A program made the position numbers and the translations under genes. A stretch of DNA of 64,000 nt from assembly GCA_965235095.1 (NCBI GenBank), contig OZ249405.1. The stretch is one strand, 5' to 3'. The notes beneath the pieces are model-generated. The model did no database searches. It was not told where the DNA came from and worked only from the letters and a program-made list of their open reading frames with translations. Position 1 is the first letter of the stretch. The number at the start of each line of letters is the position of its first letter. This document shows positions 44,263 through 52,549 of the stretch, piece by piece. Source of the DNA: Fontibacterium abundans. GTDB taxonomy: Bacteria > Pseudomonadota > Alphaproteobacteria > Pelagibacterales > Pelagibacteraceae.

Positions 44263-45549
44263 ATGAGCGTAGATAAAAAATATATTGAACAATTTTTTAA
44301 TTCTAATTTAAAAAATTCAGATCCAGATGTTTACGATTCAATTCAAAAAGAATTTTCACGTCAGCAAAATCATATTGAATTAATTGCTTCTGAAAATATT
44401 GTTTCAAGAGCAGTTTTAGAAACTCAAGGATCCGTATTAACAAATAAATATGCCGAAGGTTATAGTGGCAAAAGATATTACGGAGGTTGTGAATTTGTTG
44501 ATATTGCAGAAGACTTAGCTATTGAGAGAGCAAAAAAATTATTTAATTGTAATTTTGCAAACGTTCAACCGCATTCAGGCGCACAAGCAAACGGAGCTGT
44601 ATTTTTAGCATTAATTAAACCAGGCGATACAATTTTAGGAATGGGTATTGATCAAGGTGGTCATCTTACGCACGGAGCTGCACCGGCAATGTCTGGAAAA
44701 TGGTTTAATGCTATCGCATACGGAGTTAGAAAAGATAATGGCTTAATAGATTACGATTCAGTTAAAGAGTTGGCGATTAAACACAAACCAAAATTAATAA
44801 TTGCAGGTGGAAGTGCTTATTCACGAATAATTGATTTTAAAATCTTTAAAGATATTGCAAAAGAAGTTGGCGCTTATTTATTAGTTGATATGGCGCATTT
44901 TTCAGGTTTAGTTGCCGGAGGAGTATATCCAAACCCAATCGAATATGCAGATGTAGTCACATCTACTACACACAAAGTTTTGCGAGGACCTCGAGGAGGA
45001 ATAATTCTTACCAATAATGAAGAATTAGCAAAAAAATTTAACTCAGCTGTTTTTCCAGGTTTGCAAGGCGGACCATTAATGCATGTGATAGCCGGTAAAG
45101 CTGTTTGTTTTAAAGAAGCCTTATCAGACAATTTTAAATCTTATGCAAAATCAGTTGTAGAAAATGCACGAGCGCTTTCAGAAACTTTAAAAAATTTAGG
45201 CTATACAATTTTTTCAGGCGGAACTGATACGCATTTAATACTTATAGATTTAAGACCTTTTAAACTAACAGGAAAAGATGCTTCAGATTCATTGGGTAGA
45301 GCAAACATAACATGTAATAAGAATGGTATTCCTTATGACGATCAAAAGCCTTGGATTACTTCGGGTATTAGACTTGGAACTCCCGCATGTACTACAAGAG
45401 GATTTTCTGCAAATGAGTTTAAAACAGTTGGTGTTTTAATAGATCAGGTTTTAAAAGGTTTAATTAGTAATAACAGTGGCCAAGTAGAAAAAGAAGTTCA
45501 AGAAAAAGTAAAAAGTTTGTGCGCAGCATTTCCAATCTATAAATTTTAA
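44263..45549 (+). CDS. glyA: Serine hydroxymethyltransferase
   Basis: GlyA interconverts serine and glycine while loading one-carbon units onto tetrahydrofolate. The motifs are HIELIASENIVSRAV, TNKYAEGYSGKRYYGGCEFV, the PLP lysine in TSTTHKVLRGPRGG and SGIRLGTPACTTRGF. The 428-residue length is normal. It provides glycine for hemA and folate units for purine and thymidylate synthesis. It is tightly linked to rpiB upstream and nrdR 5 nt downstream. Confidence 0.98.
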   Translation: MSVDKKYIEQFFNSNLKNSDPDVYDSIQKEFSRQQNHIELIASENIVSRAVLETQGSVLTNKYAEGYSGKRYYGGCEFVDIAEDLAIERAKKLFNCNFANVQPHSGAQANGAVFLALIKPGDTILGMGIDQGGHLTHGAAPAMSGKWFNAIAYGVRKDNGLIDYDSVKELAIKHKPKLIIAGGSAYSRIIDFKIFKDIAKEVGAYLLVDMAHFSGLVAGGVYPNPIEYADVVTSTTHKVLRGPRGGIILTNNEELAKKFNSAVFPGLQGGPLMHVIAGKAVCFKEALSDNFKSYAKSVVENARALSETLKNLGYTIFSGGTDTHLILIDLRPFKLTGKDASDSLGRANITCNKNGIPYDDQKPWITSGIRLGTPACTTRGFSANEFKTVGVLIDQVLKGLISNNSGQVEKEVQEKVKSLCAAFPIYKF

Positions 45550-45554
45550 TTTTT

Positions 45555-46013
45555 GTGATTTGTCCATTTTGTAAAGAAAAAGAAACTTCGGTAATCGATT
45601 CAAGGCCTACAGAGGATGGAACTGTTATTAGAAGAAGAAGAGAATGTAGCTGTAAACAAAGATTTACCACTTTTGAAAGAGTTCAATTAAGAGAACTAAT
45701 TGTTGTTAAAAAAAATGGAAGAAAATCTACTTTCGACAGAGAAAAATTAGCAAAATCTATTAACATTGCGTTAAGAAAAAGACCTGTAGATAGCGATACA
45801 ATAGAAAAATTTATTTCTAAGATTTATAGAAATTTAGAAGATCTTGGTCAGGCTGAAATATTATCTAGCACGATTGGAAAATATGTAATGGAAGGTCTAA
45901 AAGAACTAGATCCTGTTGCCTATGTTCGTTTTGCTTCTGTGTATACTAACTTTAAAGAGGCAAAAGATTTTGAGCAATTTGTAGACCAACTTAATGTTCC
46001 CTCAAAAAAATAA
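45555..46013 (+). CDS. nrdR: Transcriptional repressor NrdR with unusual zinc ribbon
   Basis: NrdR senses ATP and dATP through an ATP-cone and represses ribonucleotide reductase genes at NrdR boxes. The ATP-cone is clear (VVKKNGRKSTFDREKLAKSI), as is the tail AYVRFASVYTNF. The zinc ribbon has C3-x2-C6, but the second knuckle is C31-x-C33 (RRRRECSCKQRFTTFE) instead of the usual C-x2-C, one residue short. The DNA reads TGT AGC TGT, so this is a codon-length deletion and not a frameshift. The start is GTG. It overlaps ribD by 20 bp. Confidence 0.94.
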   Translation: MICPFCKEKETSVIDSRPTEDGTVIRRRRECSCKQRFTTFERVQLRELIVVKKNGRKSTFDREKLAKSINIALRKRPVDSDTIEKFISKIYRNLEDLGQAEILSSTIGKYVMEGLKELDPVAYVRFASVYTNFKEAKDFEQFVDQLNVPSKK

Positions 46014-47097
46014 AAGTAAGTTTATTAAGTCTTATTTTATGAACTTGGCTTTTAATTTAGCCAACATTCATAATAATATGACAGGCACTAATCCATCAGT
46101 TGGATGTCTAGTTTGTAAAAATGATAAAATTTTTTCTTATGGTCTAACAGGCATTGGAGGGAGTCCGCATGCGGAATATTCGGCTTTAGTTAATTTAAAA
46201 AAAAATAATAATTTAGATTGTTATGTTTCTTTAGAACCTTGTCATCATCAAGGAAAAAATCCGCCATGCACAAAGTCTATTGTTAATAAAAATGTAAAGA
46301 ATCTTTATTATTCCGAAACAGATAATGATCCTAGAGTGCAAGGAAAAGGTCTTGAATTTTTACAAAATAATAAAATAAGAATTATTAAAATTAATAATAT
46401 TTATAAAAATAATCTTTATAAAAGTTATAATAATTTTAATAAAAATTTTTTACCTAAAGTTTATGCAAAAGTTGCAACGACAAAAAATTATTATTCATTT
46501 ATTAAAAACAGACCTCAAATAACAAATATTTATTCAAAAAAAATAACGCATATTTTACGTTCGGAAATTAATGCTATTTTAATCGGTGTTAATACTCATA
46601 ATATCGACAATCCATTATTAAATTGTCGTATTAACGGACTTACACATTTAAGTCCTGCTCGTTTTATAATCGATCCAAATCTTAGAATTAATAGAAATTC
46701 TGAATTAATAATGTCTGCTAAGAAATTTAAAACTTATATTTTTTATTCCGATAAAAATAATAATAAAATTAATTATCTTAAAAATAAAAATATTTACCCA
46801 ATTTATTTACCGCTAAACAAAAATAAGCAAATTGATTGTAAAGAAGTCCTAGTTACCATTGGTTTATTGGGTTACAAGAATGTCTTAATAGAGGGGGGCT
46901 ACAATACTATAAAAAAATTTATTGATTTAAATTTAATAGATATTTTTTATTTTTTTAAAAATAATGAAATTATTAGTAAAAAATCATCTCATTCTTTCAA
47001 AAATATTTATATGATTTTAAAAAAGAAATTTAAAAATATAAAAAGATTACAACAAGTTTATTTGAAAGATAATACTTTAACAGTATTTCAAAAATAG
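45994..47097 (+). CDS. ribD: Bifunctional riboflavin biosynthesis deaminase/reductase RibD
   Basis: RibD deaminates the GTP-derived pyrimidine and then reduces its ribosyl side chain. The deaminase domain has TNPSVGCLVCKND, PHAEYSAL and the zinc cysteines in EPCHHQGKNPPCT. The reductase domain keeps HILRSEINAILIGVNTHNID and PLLNCR, but the usual ASLDG substrate loop reads ATTKN, so it is divergent. The 367-residue length is normal. The start chosen overlaps nrdR. An ATG 15 codons later is possible but would clip the first helix. Confidence 0.93.
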   Translation: MFPQKNKSKFIKSYFMNLAFNLANIHNNMTGTNPSVGCLVCKNDKIFSYGLTGIGGSPHAEYSALVNLKKNNNLDCYVSLEPCHHQGKNPPCTKSIVNKNVKNLYYSETDNDPRVQGKGLEFLQNNKIRIIKINNIYKNNLYKSYNNFNKNFLPKVYAKVATTKNYYSFIKNRPQITNIYSKKITHILRSEINAILIGVNTHNIDNPLLNCRINGLTHLSPARFIIDPNLRINRNSELIMSAKKFKTYIFYSDKNNNKINYLKNKNIYPIYLPLNKNKQIDCKEVLVTIGLLGYKNVLIEGGYNTIKKFIDLNLIDIFYFFKNNEIISKKSSHSFKNIYMILKKKFKNIKRLQQVYLKDNTLTVFQK

Positions 47098-47105
47098 TTA
47101 ATTTT

Positions 47106-47699
47106 ATGTTTACAGGTATAATAAAAAATATTGGCGTTATTAAAGAATTAACCAAAAAAAATAACGGTTATTTTTTATCTGTTATTTCAAATTTAAATTT
47201 TACTAAAAAAGATATTGGAACTTCTATTTCCTGTTCTGGAGTTTGTTTAACTTTAACTAAAATTAAAAAAAAAAATAAAAAAAATGAACTATTTTTTTAT
47301 TTATCAAAGCATACAATTTTAACATCTGCTTATAAGTATCTAAAATCCGGAGATATAATAAATTTAGAAAAATCCATGAAATACGGCGATGAGTTTGCCG
47401 GTCATTTTGTTCAAGGACACGTAGATACAACAATTAAAGTTTTAAATATTAATACCAATAATAGCAAAAGTTGGACTATTTTTTTTAATATACCGATAAA
47501 ATTTAAAAAATTTTTAATTGAAAAAGGATCTATAGCAATTAATGGAGTATCTTTAACCATTGCTGAAATTTTTGCTAATAAATTTAAAGTTGTGATTATT
47601 CCTCATACACTTCAAAATACCAATTTATTAAAATTACAAAAAAATAATTACGTCAATGTTGAGATTGATTTGATAGCTAAAACTTTATTAAAAAAATAA
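47106..47699 (+). CDS. ribE: Riboflavin synthase alpha chain
   Basis: This enzyme dismutates two 6,7-dimethyl-8-ribityllumazine molecules to riboflavin. It has two similar barrels. The first begins MFTGIIKNIGVIKEL and has SCSGVCLTL. The second has FAGHFVQGHVDTT and IAINGVSLTIAEI. The 197-residue length is standard. A run of 11 A (47265-47275) is in frame. It lies 8 nt after ribD and 2 nt before ribBX. The symbol ribC is used in some species. Confidence 0.96.
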   Translation: MFTGIIKNIGVIKELTKKNNGYFLSVISNLNFTKKDIGTSISCSGVCLTLTKIKKKNKKNELFFYLSKHTILTSAYKYLKSGDIINLEKSMKYGDEFAGHFVQGHVDTTIKVLNINTNNSKSWTIFFNIPIKFKKFLIEKGSIAINGVSLTIAEIFANKFKVVIIPHTLQNTNLLKLQKNNYVNVEIDLIAKTLLKK

Positions 47700-47701
47700 A
47701 C

Positions 47702-48757
47702 ATGTTTTCTTCAGTTAAAAAAATTATTCAAGATGCAAAAAAAGGAAAAATTTTTATATTAGTAGATGATAAAAATAGGGAAAACGAAGGTGATCTTGTT
47801 ATACCTGCAGCGAAGATTGATCATAAAAAAATTAATTTTATGGCAACACATGGCAGAGGTTTAATTTGTTTAGCTATTGATAAAAATAAAGCTAAAGCAC
47901 TGAATCTATCTTTGATGCCGAGCAGAAACTCTTCTCGATTACAAACTGCATTTACTATTTCAATTGAAGCAAGAAAAGGTGTCACAACAGGAATATCTGC
48001 AAAGGATAGAGCGCATACAATAAAAACAGCAATTAAAAAAAATGTTAGATCAAAAGATATATCGACACCCGGACATATTTTTCCATTAATTGCAAAAGAC
48101 GGGGGCGTACTACAAAGAGCCGGTCATACGGAGGCTGCTGTTGATATAGCAAAACTTTCTGGTTGCGGTTCAAGTGGAGTCATTTGTGAAATAATGAACG
48201 CAGATGGTTCAATGGCAAAGGGAAGACATCTTCTTAACTATGCCAAAAAATTTAATTTAAATATTGCAAGAATTGAAGATTTAATTGCTTACAGATTAAA
48301 AAAAGAAAGTCTAATAAAGCTTAAAAGAATTGAACAAGTTAAGATTGGAAAAAGCGACACCTATCAAGTTAAAATTTATGAAAATAAATTAGATGGCAAA
48401 GAGCATATTGCTTTAATTAAAACTCAAGATAAAAAAATTGTACCCAGAGTTAGAGTTATATCTTCAAATATTGTAACAAGTTTTTTATCTCAAAATAAAG
48501 AAAATCTATCTATTAACAAAACACTTAATTATTATAAAAAATACAAGAATTGTATTTTGATTATAATTAGAGATGAGTTAATTAAAAATAATCTTAATAA
48601 TAAAAAAGGCAGTAGTTTAAGAAATTATGGTATTGGCGCTCAAATTTTGAGAAATTTAAAGATAAGAAAAATGATTTTAATATCTAAGTCAAAAAAGAAT
48701 ATTATAGGTCTGGATGGTTTCGGTATAAAAATTCTCAAACAAGAGTTTATTAAATGA
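47702..48757 (+). CDS. ribB: 3,4-dihydroxy-2-butanone 4-phosphate synthase with degenerate RibA domain (RibBX)
   Basis: The N-terminal 200 residues are a complete RibB, which makes the four-carbon unit of riboflavin: DDKNRENEGDLVIPA, GVTTGISAKDRAHTI and GGVLQRAGHTEAAVD. The C-terminal 145 residues align with GTP cyclohydrolase II (KEHIALIK, NYGIGAQIL), but the three zinc cysteines of SECLTGD...SLRCDCG and the RQEGRG motif are gone. It therefore resembles RibBX proteins, whose second domain is not a cyclohydrolase. A separate RibA must exist elsewhere. It overlaps ribH by 4 bp. Confidence 0.93.
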   Translation: MFSSVKKIIQDAKKGKIFILVDDKNRENEGDLVIPAAKIDHKKINFMATHGRGLICLAIDKNKAKALNLSLMPSRNSSRLQTAFTISIEARKGVTTGISAKDRAHTIKTAIKKNVRSKDISTPGHIFPLIAKDGGVLQRAGHTEAAVDIAKLSGCGSSGVICEIMNADGSMAKGRHLLNYAKKFNLNIARIEDLIAYRLKKESLIKLKRIEQVKIGKSDTYQVKIYENKLDGKEHIALIKTQDKKIVPRVRVISSNIVTSFLSQNKENLSINKTLNYYKKYKNCILIIIRDELIKNNLNNKKGSSLRNYGIGAQILRNLKIRKMILISKSKKNIIGLDGFGIKILKQEFIK

Positions 48758-49176
48758 AGAAAAAAATATTAATCATTAGTTCATCCTTTTATAAAGATTT
48801 AGAGAAAAAACTTCTATTAGGGGCTTTAAAAAAAATAGATAAAAAATTATTTGATGTTAATCATTTTTCTGTTTCAGGAGCTTATGAGATACCGCAATTA
48901 TTGAATATTTTATTAAAAGATAAGAAATATGCTTTCTGCGTAGCACTTGGTTGCATTATCAAAGGCCAAACTCCGCATTTTGACATTATTAGTCAGTCCG
49001 TATCAGATAAATTGTTAGAAATTTCAATTAAATATAATGTTCCAGTATCTAACGGCGTATTAAATTGTTATAATTTTAAACAAGCAGAAGTTAGAAGCGA
49101 TCCTAAATTAAAAAATAAAGGCGGAGAAGCCGTACTCGGGGCATTGAGTGTTTATAATTCTATTTATAAACTTTAA
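48754..49176 (+). CDS. ribH: 6,7-dimethyl-8-ribityllumazine synthase
   Basis: RibH condenses the products of RibD and RibB to the lumazine used by riboflavin synthase. The 140 residues include SSFYKDLEKKLLLGA, VSGAYEIPQLL, ALGCIIKGQTPHFDIISQSV with the catalytic histidine, and PVSNGVLNCYNFKQAEVR. The fold would assemble into pentamers or higher shells. It overlaps ribBX by 4 bp and shares one base with nusB. Confidence 0.96.
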   Translation: MKKKILIISSSFYKDLEKKLLLGALKKIDKKLFDVNHFSVSGAYEIPQLLNILLKDKKYAFCVALGCIIKGQTPHFDIISQSVSDKLLEISIKYNVPVSNGVLNCYNFKQAEVRSDPKLKNKGGEAVLGALSVYNSIYKL

Positions 49177-49556
49177 TGACTAACGTTAAAAACAACCCAC
49201 GATTAATAATTGTTCAGCTTCTATATAGTTATTTTATAAATCAGGAAAAGTTGTTATTTGATTTTAAGAACCCCTATAAAAGATTTATCAAAAAGATCTG
49301 TAATGGTGTGATTGAGAATAACTTATTGTTAGAGGAAAAATTAATAAACTTTTTAGATAAAAAATTTGATCTTAAAAATTTTGAAATAATATTTTCTATT
49401 ATATTAAAGTCTGCAATTTATGAGATTTTCTTTTATAAAAAGACACCTTTTAAGGTAGTCATTGATGAGCACTTAAAAATTACTAAAATGTTTCTTAATG
49501 ATAAGCAAAAAAATATCATTAATGCAGTTCTGGATAAAATTGCAAAAAGTGTTTAA
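49176..49556 (+). CDS. nusB: Transcription antitermination factor NusB
   Basis: NusB with S10 binds boxA in rRNA leaders and prevents early termination. The 126-residue helical protein has NNPRLIIVQLLYSYFINQEK at the start and SIILKSAIYEIFFYKKTPFK, then VIDEHLKITKMF near the end, as in the family. It sits at the end of the riboflavin genes as in many bacteria. thiL, which often follows nusB in Alphaproteobacteria, is absent. A 114-bp gap leads to hppA. Confidence 0.9.
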   Translation: MTNVKNNPRLIIVQLLYSYFINQEKLLFDFKNPYKRFIKKICNGVIENNLLLEEKLINFLDKKFDLKNFEIIFSIILKSAIYEIFFYKKTPFKVVIDEHLKITKMFLNDKQKNIINAVLDKIAKSV

Positions 49557-49670
49557 TTTCTTAAAGTTTTTCATTTAATTTAAAGATCTTTCAATATAAA
49601 GGGTTGATTTTATTGAAGTAATTTGGCATCTACGTGGTTCTCGTTAACCTAACTAACTAAAAGTCTATTT

Positions 49671-51776
49671 ATGCTTCTTAATCCAAGTTTCGTTCTGAAT
49701 TTAGTAATCCTTTGTGGAATTTTATCAATTATTTTTGCTTATGTAACTGGCGTTCAAATTTTGTCAGCAAGTGCAGGTAATGCAAAGATGAAAGAAATTG
49801 CTGGTGCCATTCAAATAGGAGCGAGAGCATTTTTAAATCGACAATATAAAACTATAGCAATTGTTGGGGTGTTAGTTCTCCTTGTCGTAATTTATTTATT
49901 TAATTTTTGGGTTGGACTTGGTTATTTTATCGGAGCTTTTTTATCAGGAATAGCAGGATACGCTGGAATGTTAATTTCAGTTCAAGCAAACGTAAGAACT
50001 GCTGAAGCTTCAAGAAAAAGTTTAGCAGAAGGCTTGAGAATATCTTTTAAATCAGGTGCTTTAACAGGAATGTTAGTTGCTGGTTTAGCTTTACTGGCTA
50101 TCGCTGTTTATTACTTAATACTTTTAGAATTAAAAATTAATGAAAGAGAAATTTCTAATGCACTTGTTGCTTTAGGATTTGGTGCTTCATTAATTTCAAT
50201 TTTTGCAAGATTAGGTGGAGGAATTTTTACTAAAGGGGCGGATGTAGGAGCTGACTTAGTTGGAAAAGTTGAAGCTGGAATTCCTGAGGACGATCCTAGA
50301 AACCCTGCAGTGATCGCAGATAACGTTGGAGATAACGTTGGAGATTGTGCTGGAATGGCTGCGGATTTATTTGAAACTTATGCCGTTACAATCGTTGCTA
50401 CAATGGTTTTAGCATCAATATTTTTCTCTGGAAATTTAAACATGTTAATTTACCCATTAGCAATTGCGGGTAGCTGTTTGATTACATCTATTATTGGAAC
50501 TTACTTTGTAAGATTAGGCGCTAACAAAAGTATTATGGGTGCTTTGTATAAAGGCTTTATAGTTTCAGCAGTTTTATCTTTAGCTATTTTATATCCAGTT
50601 ACTGAACACGTTGTTGGATTAACTAAAGTATATGAAGTAGGAGCTATTAGTTTTACTGGACTTAAATTGTATTACTGCGGAGTAATTGGTCTTGTAATTA
50701 CTGGATTATTAATTTGGGTTACAGAGTATTACACTAGTACAGCTTACAACCCTGTTAAATCGATCGCTAAATCATCAACAACTGGACACGGTACAAACGT
50801 AATTCAAGGTTTGGCTATATCTATGGAAGCAACAGCAATACCTGCTTTAATTATTGTTGTTGGAATTTTATCAACTTATTTAATTGCTGGCTTATACGGA
50901 ATTGCAATTGCAGTTACGACAATGTTAGCATTAACTGGAATGGTAGTTGCTTTAGATGCGTATGGACCAGTTACAGATAACGCTGGCGGAATAGCGCAAA
51001 TGAGTAACTTACCTGCAAGCGTTAGAAAAGTTACTGACGCTCTTGATGCAGTTGGAAATACTACAAAAGCTATTACAAAAGGATATGCAATTGGTTCTGC
51101 GGGACTAGGCGCTCTAGTTTTGTTTGCTGCTTACACAGAAGATATTAAACATTTTGCCAAAACTCCAGGATCGGCATTAGAAGGAATTGTGGTAAATTTT
51201 GATTTATCAAATCCATATGTTGTTATTGGTTTATTAATTGGTGGTTTACTTCCATATCTGTTTGCTTCTATGGGAATGCAAGCAGTTGGTAGAGCAGGCG
51301 GAGCTGTGGTTATTGAAGTTAGAAGACAGTTTAAAAAATGGCCTGGTATTATGAAGAACAAACAAAAACCAGACTATAAAAACGCTGTAGATATTTTAAC
51401 TAAAGCTGCAATTAAAGAAATGATCATTCCTTCTTTATTGCCAGTTTTATCTCCAATAGTTCTTTACGTTATAATTTATTACATAGCTGGAACTTCTTCA
51501 GCATTGTCTGCTTTAGGTGCAATGTTATTAGGTGTTATCGTTACTGGATTTTTCTTAGCAGTATCTATGACAGCTGGTGGTGGCGCATGGGATAACGCAA
51601 AAAAATATATTGAAGATGGTCATCATGGCGGAAAAGGTTCTGAGGCTCACAAAGCTGCGGTAACTGGAGATACAGTTGGAGATCCTTATAAAGATACGGC
51701 AGGACCGGCTGTTAACCCAATGATTAAGATTACAAATATTGTAGCTTTATTATTGCTTGCGATTATTGCTCGTTAG
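49671..51776 (+). CDS. hppA: Membrane-bound proton-pumping pyrophosphatase, K+-independent type
   Basis: HppA hydrolyses cytosolic pyrophosphate and pumps protons outward. The 701 residues give about 16 membrane helices. The catalytic segment near residue 187 reads KGADVGADLVGKVEAGIPED and DNVGDNVGDCAGMAADLFET follows. A second acidic loop is DAYGPVTDNAGGIAQMS. Lysine K466 in VGNTTKAITKGYAIGSA replaces the alanine of K+-dependent enzymes, so this should be the K+-independent form. It saves ATP under carbon or energy limitation. It is convergent with bamE with a 4-bp overlap. Confidence 0.97.
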   Translation: MLLNPSFVLNLVILCGILSIIFAYVTGVQILSASAGNAKMKEIAGAIQIGARAFLNRQYKTIAIVGVLVLLVVIYLFNFWVGLGYFIGAFLSGIAGYAGMLISVQANVRTAEASRKSLAEGLRISFKSGALTGMLVAGLALLAIAVYYLILLELKINEREISNALVALGFGASLISIFARLGGGIFTKGADVGADLVGKVEAGIPEDDPRNPAVIADNVGDNVGDCAGMAADLFETYAVTIVATMVLASIFFSGNLNMLIYPLAIAGSCLITSIIGTYFVRLGANKSIMGALYKGFIVSAVLSLAILYPVTEHVVGLTKVYEVGAISFTGLKLYYCGVIGLVITGLLIWVTEYYTSTAYNPVKSIAKSSTTGHGTNVIQGLAISMEATAIPALIIVVGILSTYLIAGLYGIAIAVTTMLALTGMVVALDAYGPVTDNAGGIAQMSNLPASVRKVTDALDAVGNTTKAITKGYAIGSAGLGALVLFAAYTEDIKHFAKTPGSALEGIVVNFDLSNPYVVIGLLIGGLLPYLFASMGMQAVGRAGGAVVIEVRRQFKKWPGIMKNKQKPDYKNAVDILTKAAIKEMIIPSLLPVLSPIVLYVIIYYIAGTSSALSALGAMLLGVIVTGFFLAVSMTAGGGAWDNAKKYIEDGHHGGKGSEAHKAAVTGDTVGDPYKDTAGPAVNPMIKITNIVALLLLAIIAR

Positions 51777-52219
51777 TCGTTAGACTTACCAAAGTTTTTA
51801 GCTCGTTGTCTCATACTTGCTAAGAAACTTGATAGAAAGCTGGAGTCTTTACCAAGACTGATGGTTGAAGATTCATCAAAAGGGTTTTTGCTTAAGGAAT
51901 TTTTATCTAAGAAATTAATTTTTTTTAGAACACCTAAATCATCAAACTCTAATCTAAGAGTATTATTGTCAGTAATTATTTTTGTACCGTACTTATTTCT
52001 TGTTTGATGAACCTCATGGTAAAACCAAATATTATTATTAGTTAAGCCTATATTTTGAGGCGGACCAATCAGATTTAACACGTCATTAGTATTATTGATA
52101 TTTACTTCCAAAGATTCCGATTTAATTTTTAAATTATCGATACCGTGCAATTCATCGATCGTAGTGCAGCTAACTATAAAAAATAATGCCAGGATATATT
52201 TATAGAAAGAAAATCTCAT
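51773..52219 (-). CDS. bamE: Outer membrane assembly lipoprotein BamE
   Basis: BamE (SmpA/OmlA) is a small lipoprotein of the BAM complex that inserts beta-barrel proteins in the outer membrane. The N-terminus MRFSFYKYILALFFIVSC is a lipoprotein signal with the lipobox cysteine at residue 18. The SmpA/OmlA core is seen in VLNLIGPPQNIGLTNNNIWFY, then LRLEFDDLGVLKKI. The 148-residue protein includes an extra C-terminal helix. Its location beside hppA and ahead of rpmF-plsX is common in Alphaproteobacteria. Confidence 0.88.
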   Translation of the reverse strand: MRFSFYKYILALFFIVSCTTIDELHGIDNLKIKSESLEVNINNTNDVLNLIGPPQNIGLTNNNIWFYHEVHQTRNKYGTKIITDNNTLRLEFDDLGVLKKINFLDKNSLSKNPFDESSTISLGKDSSFLSSFLASMRQRAKNFGKSND

Positions 52220-52240
52220 ATGCTAAAAATCACTATCATA

Positions 52241-52268
52241 TAAATATAAAATTTTGCCATCTAATCAA
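52241..52268 (-). promoter_or_regulatory. Candidate bamE promoter
   Basis: On the minus strand TTGATT (52268-52263) is followed 16 bp later by TATTTA (52246-52241). The start would fall near 52234, leaving about a 15-nt leader to bamE. The 125-bp bamE/rpmF gap has no other clear feature apart from the opposite-facing rpmF promoter. Confidence 0.35.
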
Positions 52269-52307
52269 CGATTATTAACTATGTTGATTTATTGGGGTTA
52301 AATGATA

Positions 52308-52338
52308 TTGAGTGTCCTAATTTTTAAACTATTATAAT
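52308..52338 (+). promoter_or_regulatory. Candidate rpmF-plsX promoter
   Basis: TTGAGT (52308-52313) and a perfect TATAAT (52333-52338) are 19 bp apart, a long but usable spacing. The -10 box ends 6 nt before the rpmF ATG, so transcription would begin at the ATG, giving a leaderless rpmF message. No Shine-Dalgarno site is present. Confidence 0.5.
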
Positions 52339-52344
52339 ATTCAA

Positions 52345-52524
52345 ATGGCAGTACCTAAGCGCAAAACATCGAAAGCAAGAAGAAACTTAAGAAGATCACA
52401 CCACGCTGTGTCTTTTGCAAATGTTATAGAAGATAAAAAAAGTGGTGAATACAGACTTCCGCATCATGTTGATGAAAAGACCGGAATGTATAATGGAAAA
52501 CAAATTTTTAAGCCTAAAGCTTAA
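52345..52524 (+). CDS. rpmF: 50S ribosomal protein L32
   Basis: This 59-residue gene encodes L32, a small large-subunit protein. It starts MAVPKRKTSKARRNLRRSHH and continues with YRLPHHVDEKTGMYNGKQIF, ending in FKPKA. The zinc-type cysteines found in some L32 proteins are absent, as in many Alphaproteobacteria. It lies 25 bp before plsX, an arrangement widespread in bacteria that links ribosome and lipid synthesis. It probably starts that operon. Confidence 0.97.
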   Translation: MAVPKRKTSKARRNLRRSHHAVSFANVIEDKKSGEYRLPHHVDEKTGMYNGKQIFKPKA

Positions 52525-52549
52525 TCTAATTAATTACCAATTTATTTAA

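Noticed and set aside
47700..47701. FMN riboswitch ahead of ribB
   Set aside because: The riboflavin genes are packed with gaps of a few bases, and no RFN element could fit before ribBX or ribD.
49582..49591. AAAGATCTTT palindrome before hppA
   Set aside because: Ten base pairs of AT-rich symmetry are expected by chance, and no T run or second copy supports a function.
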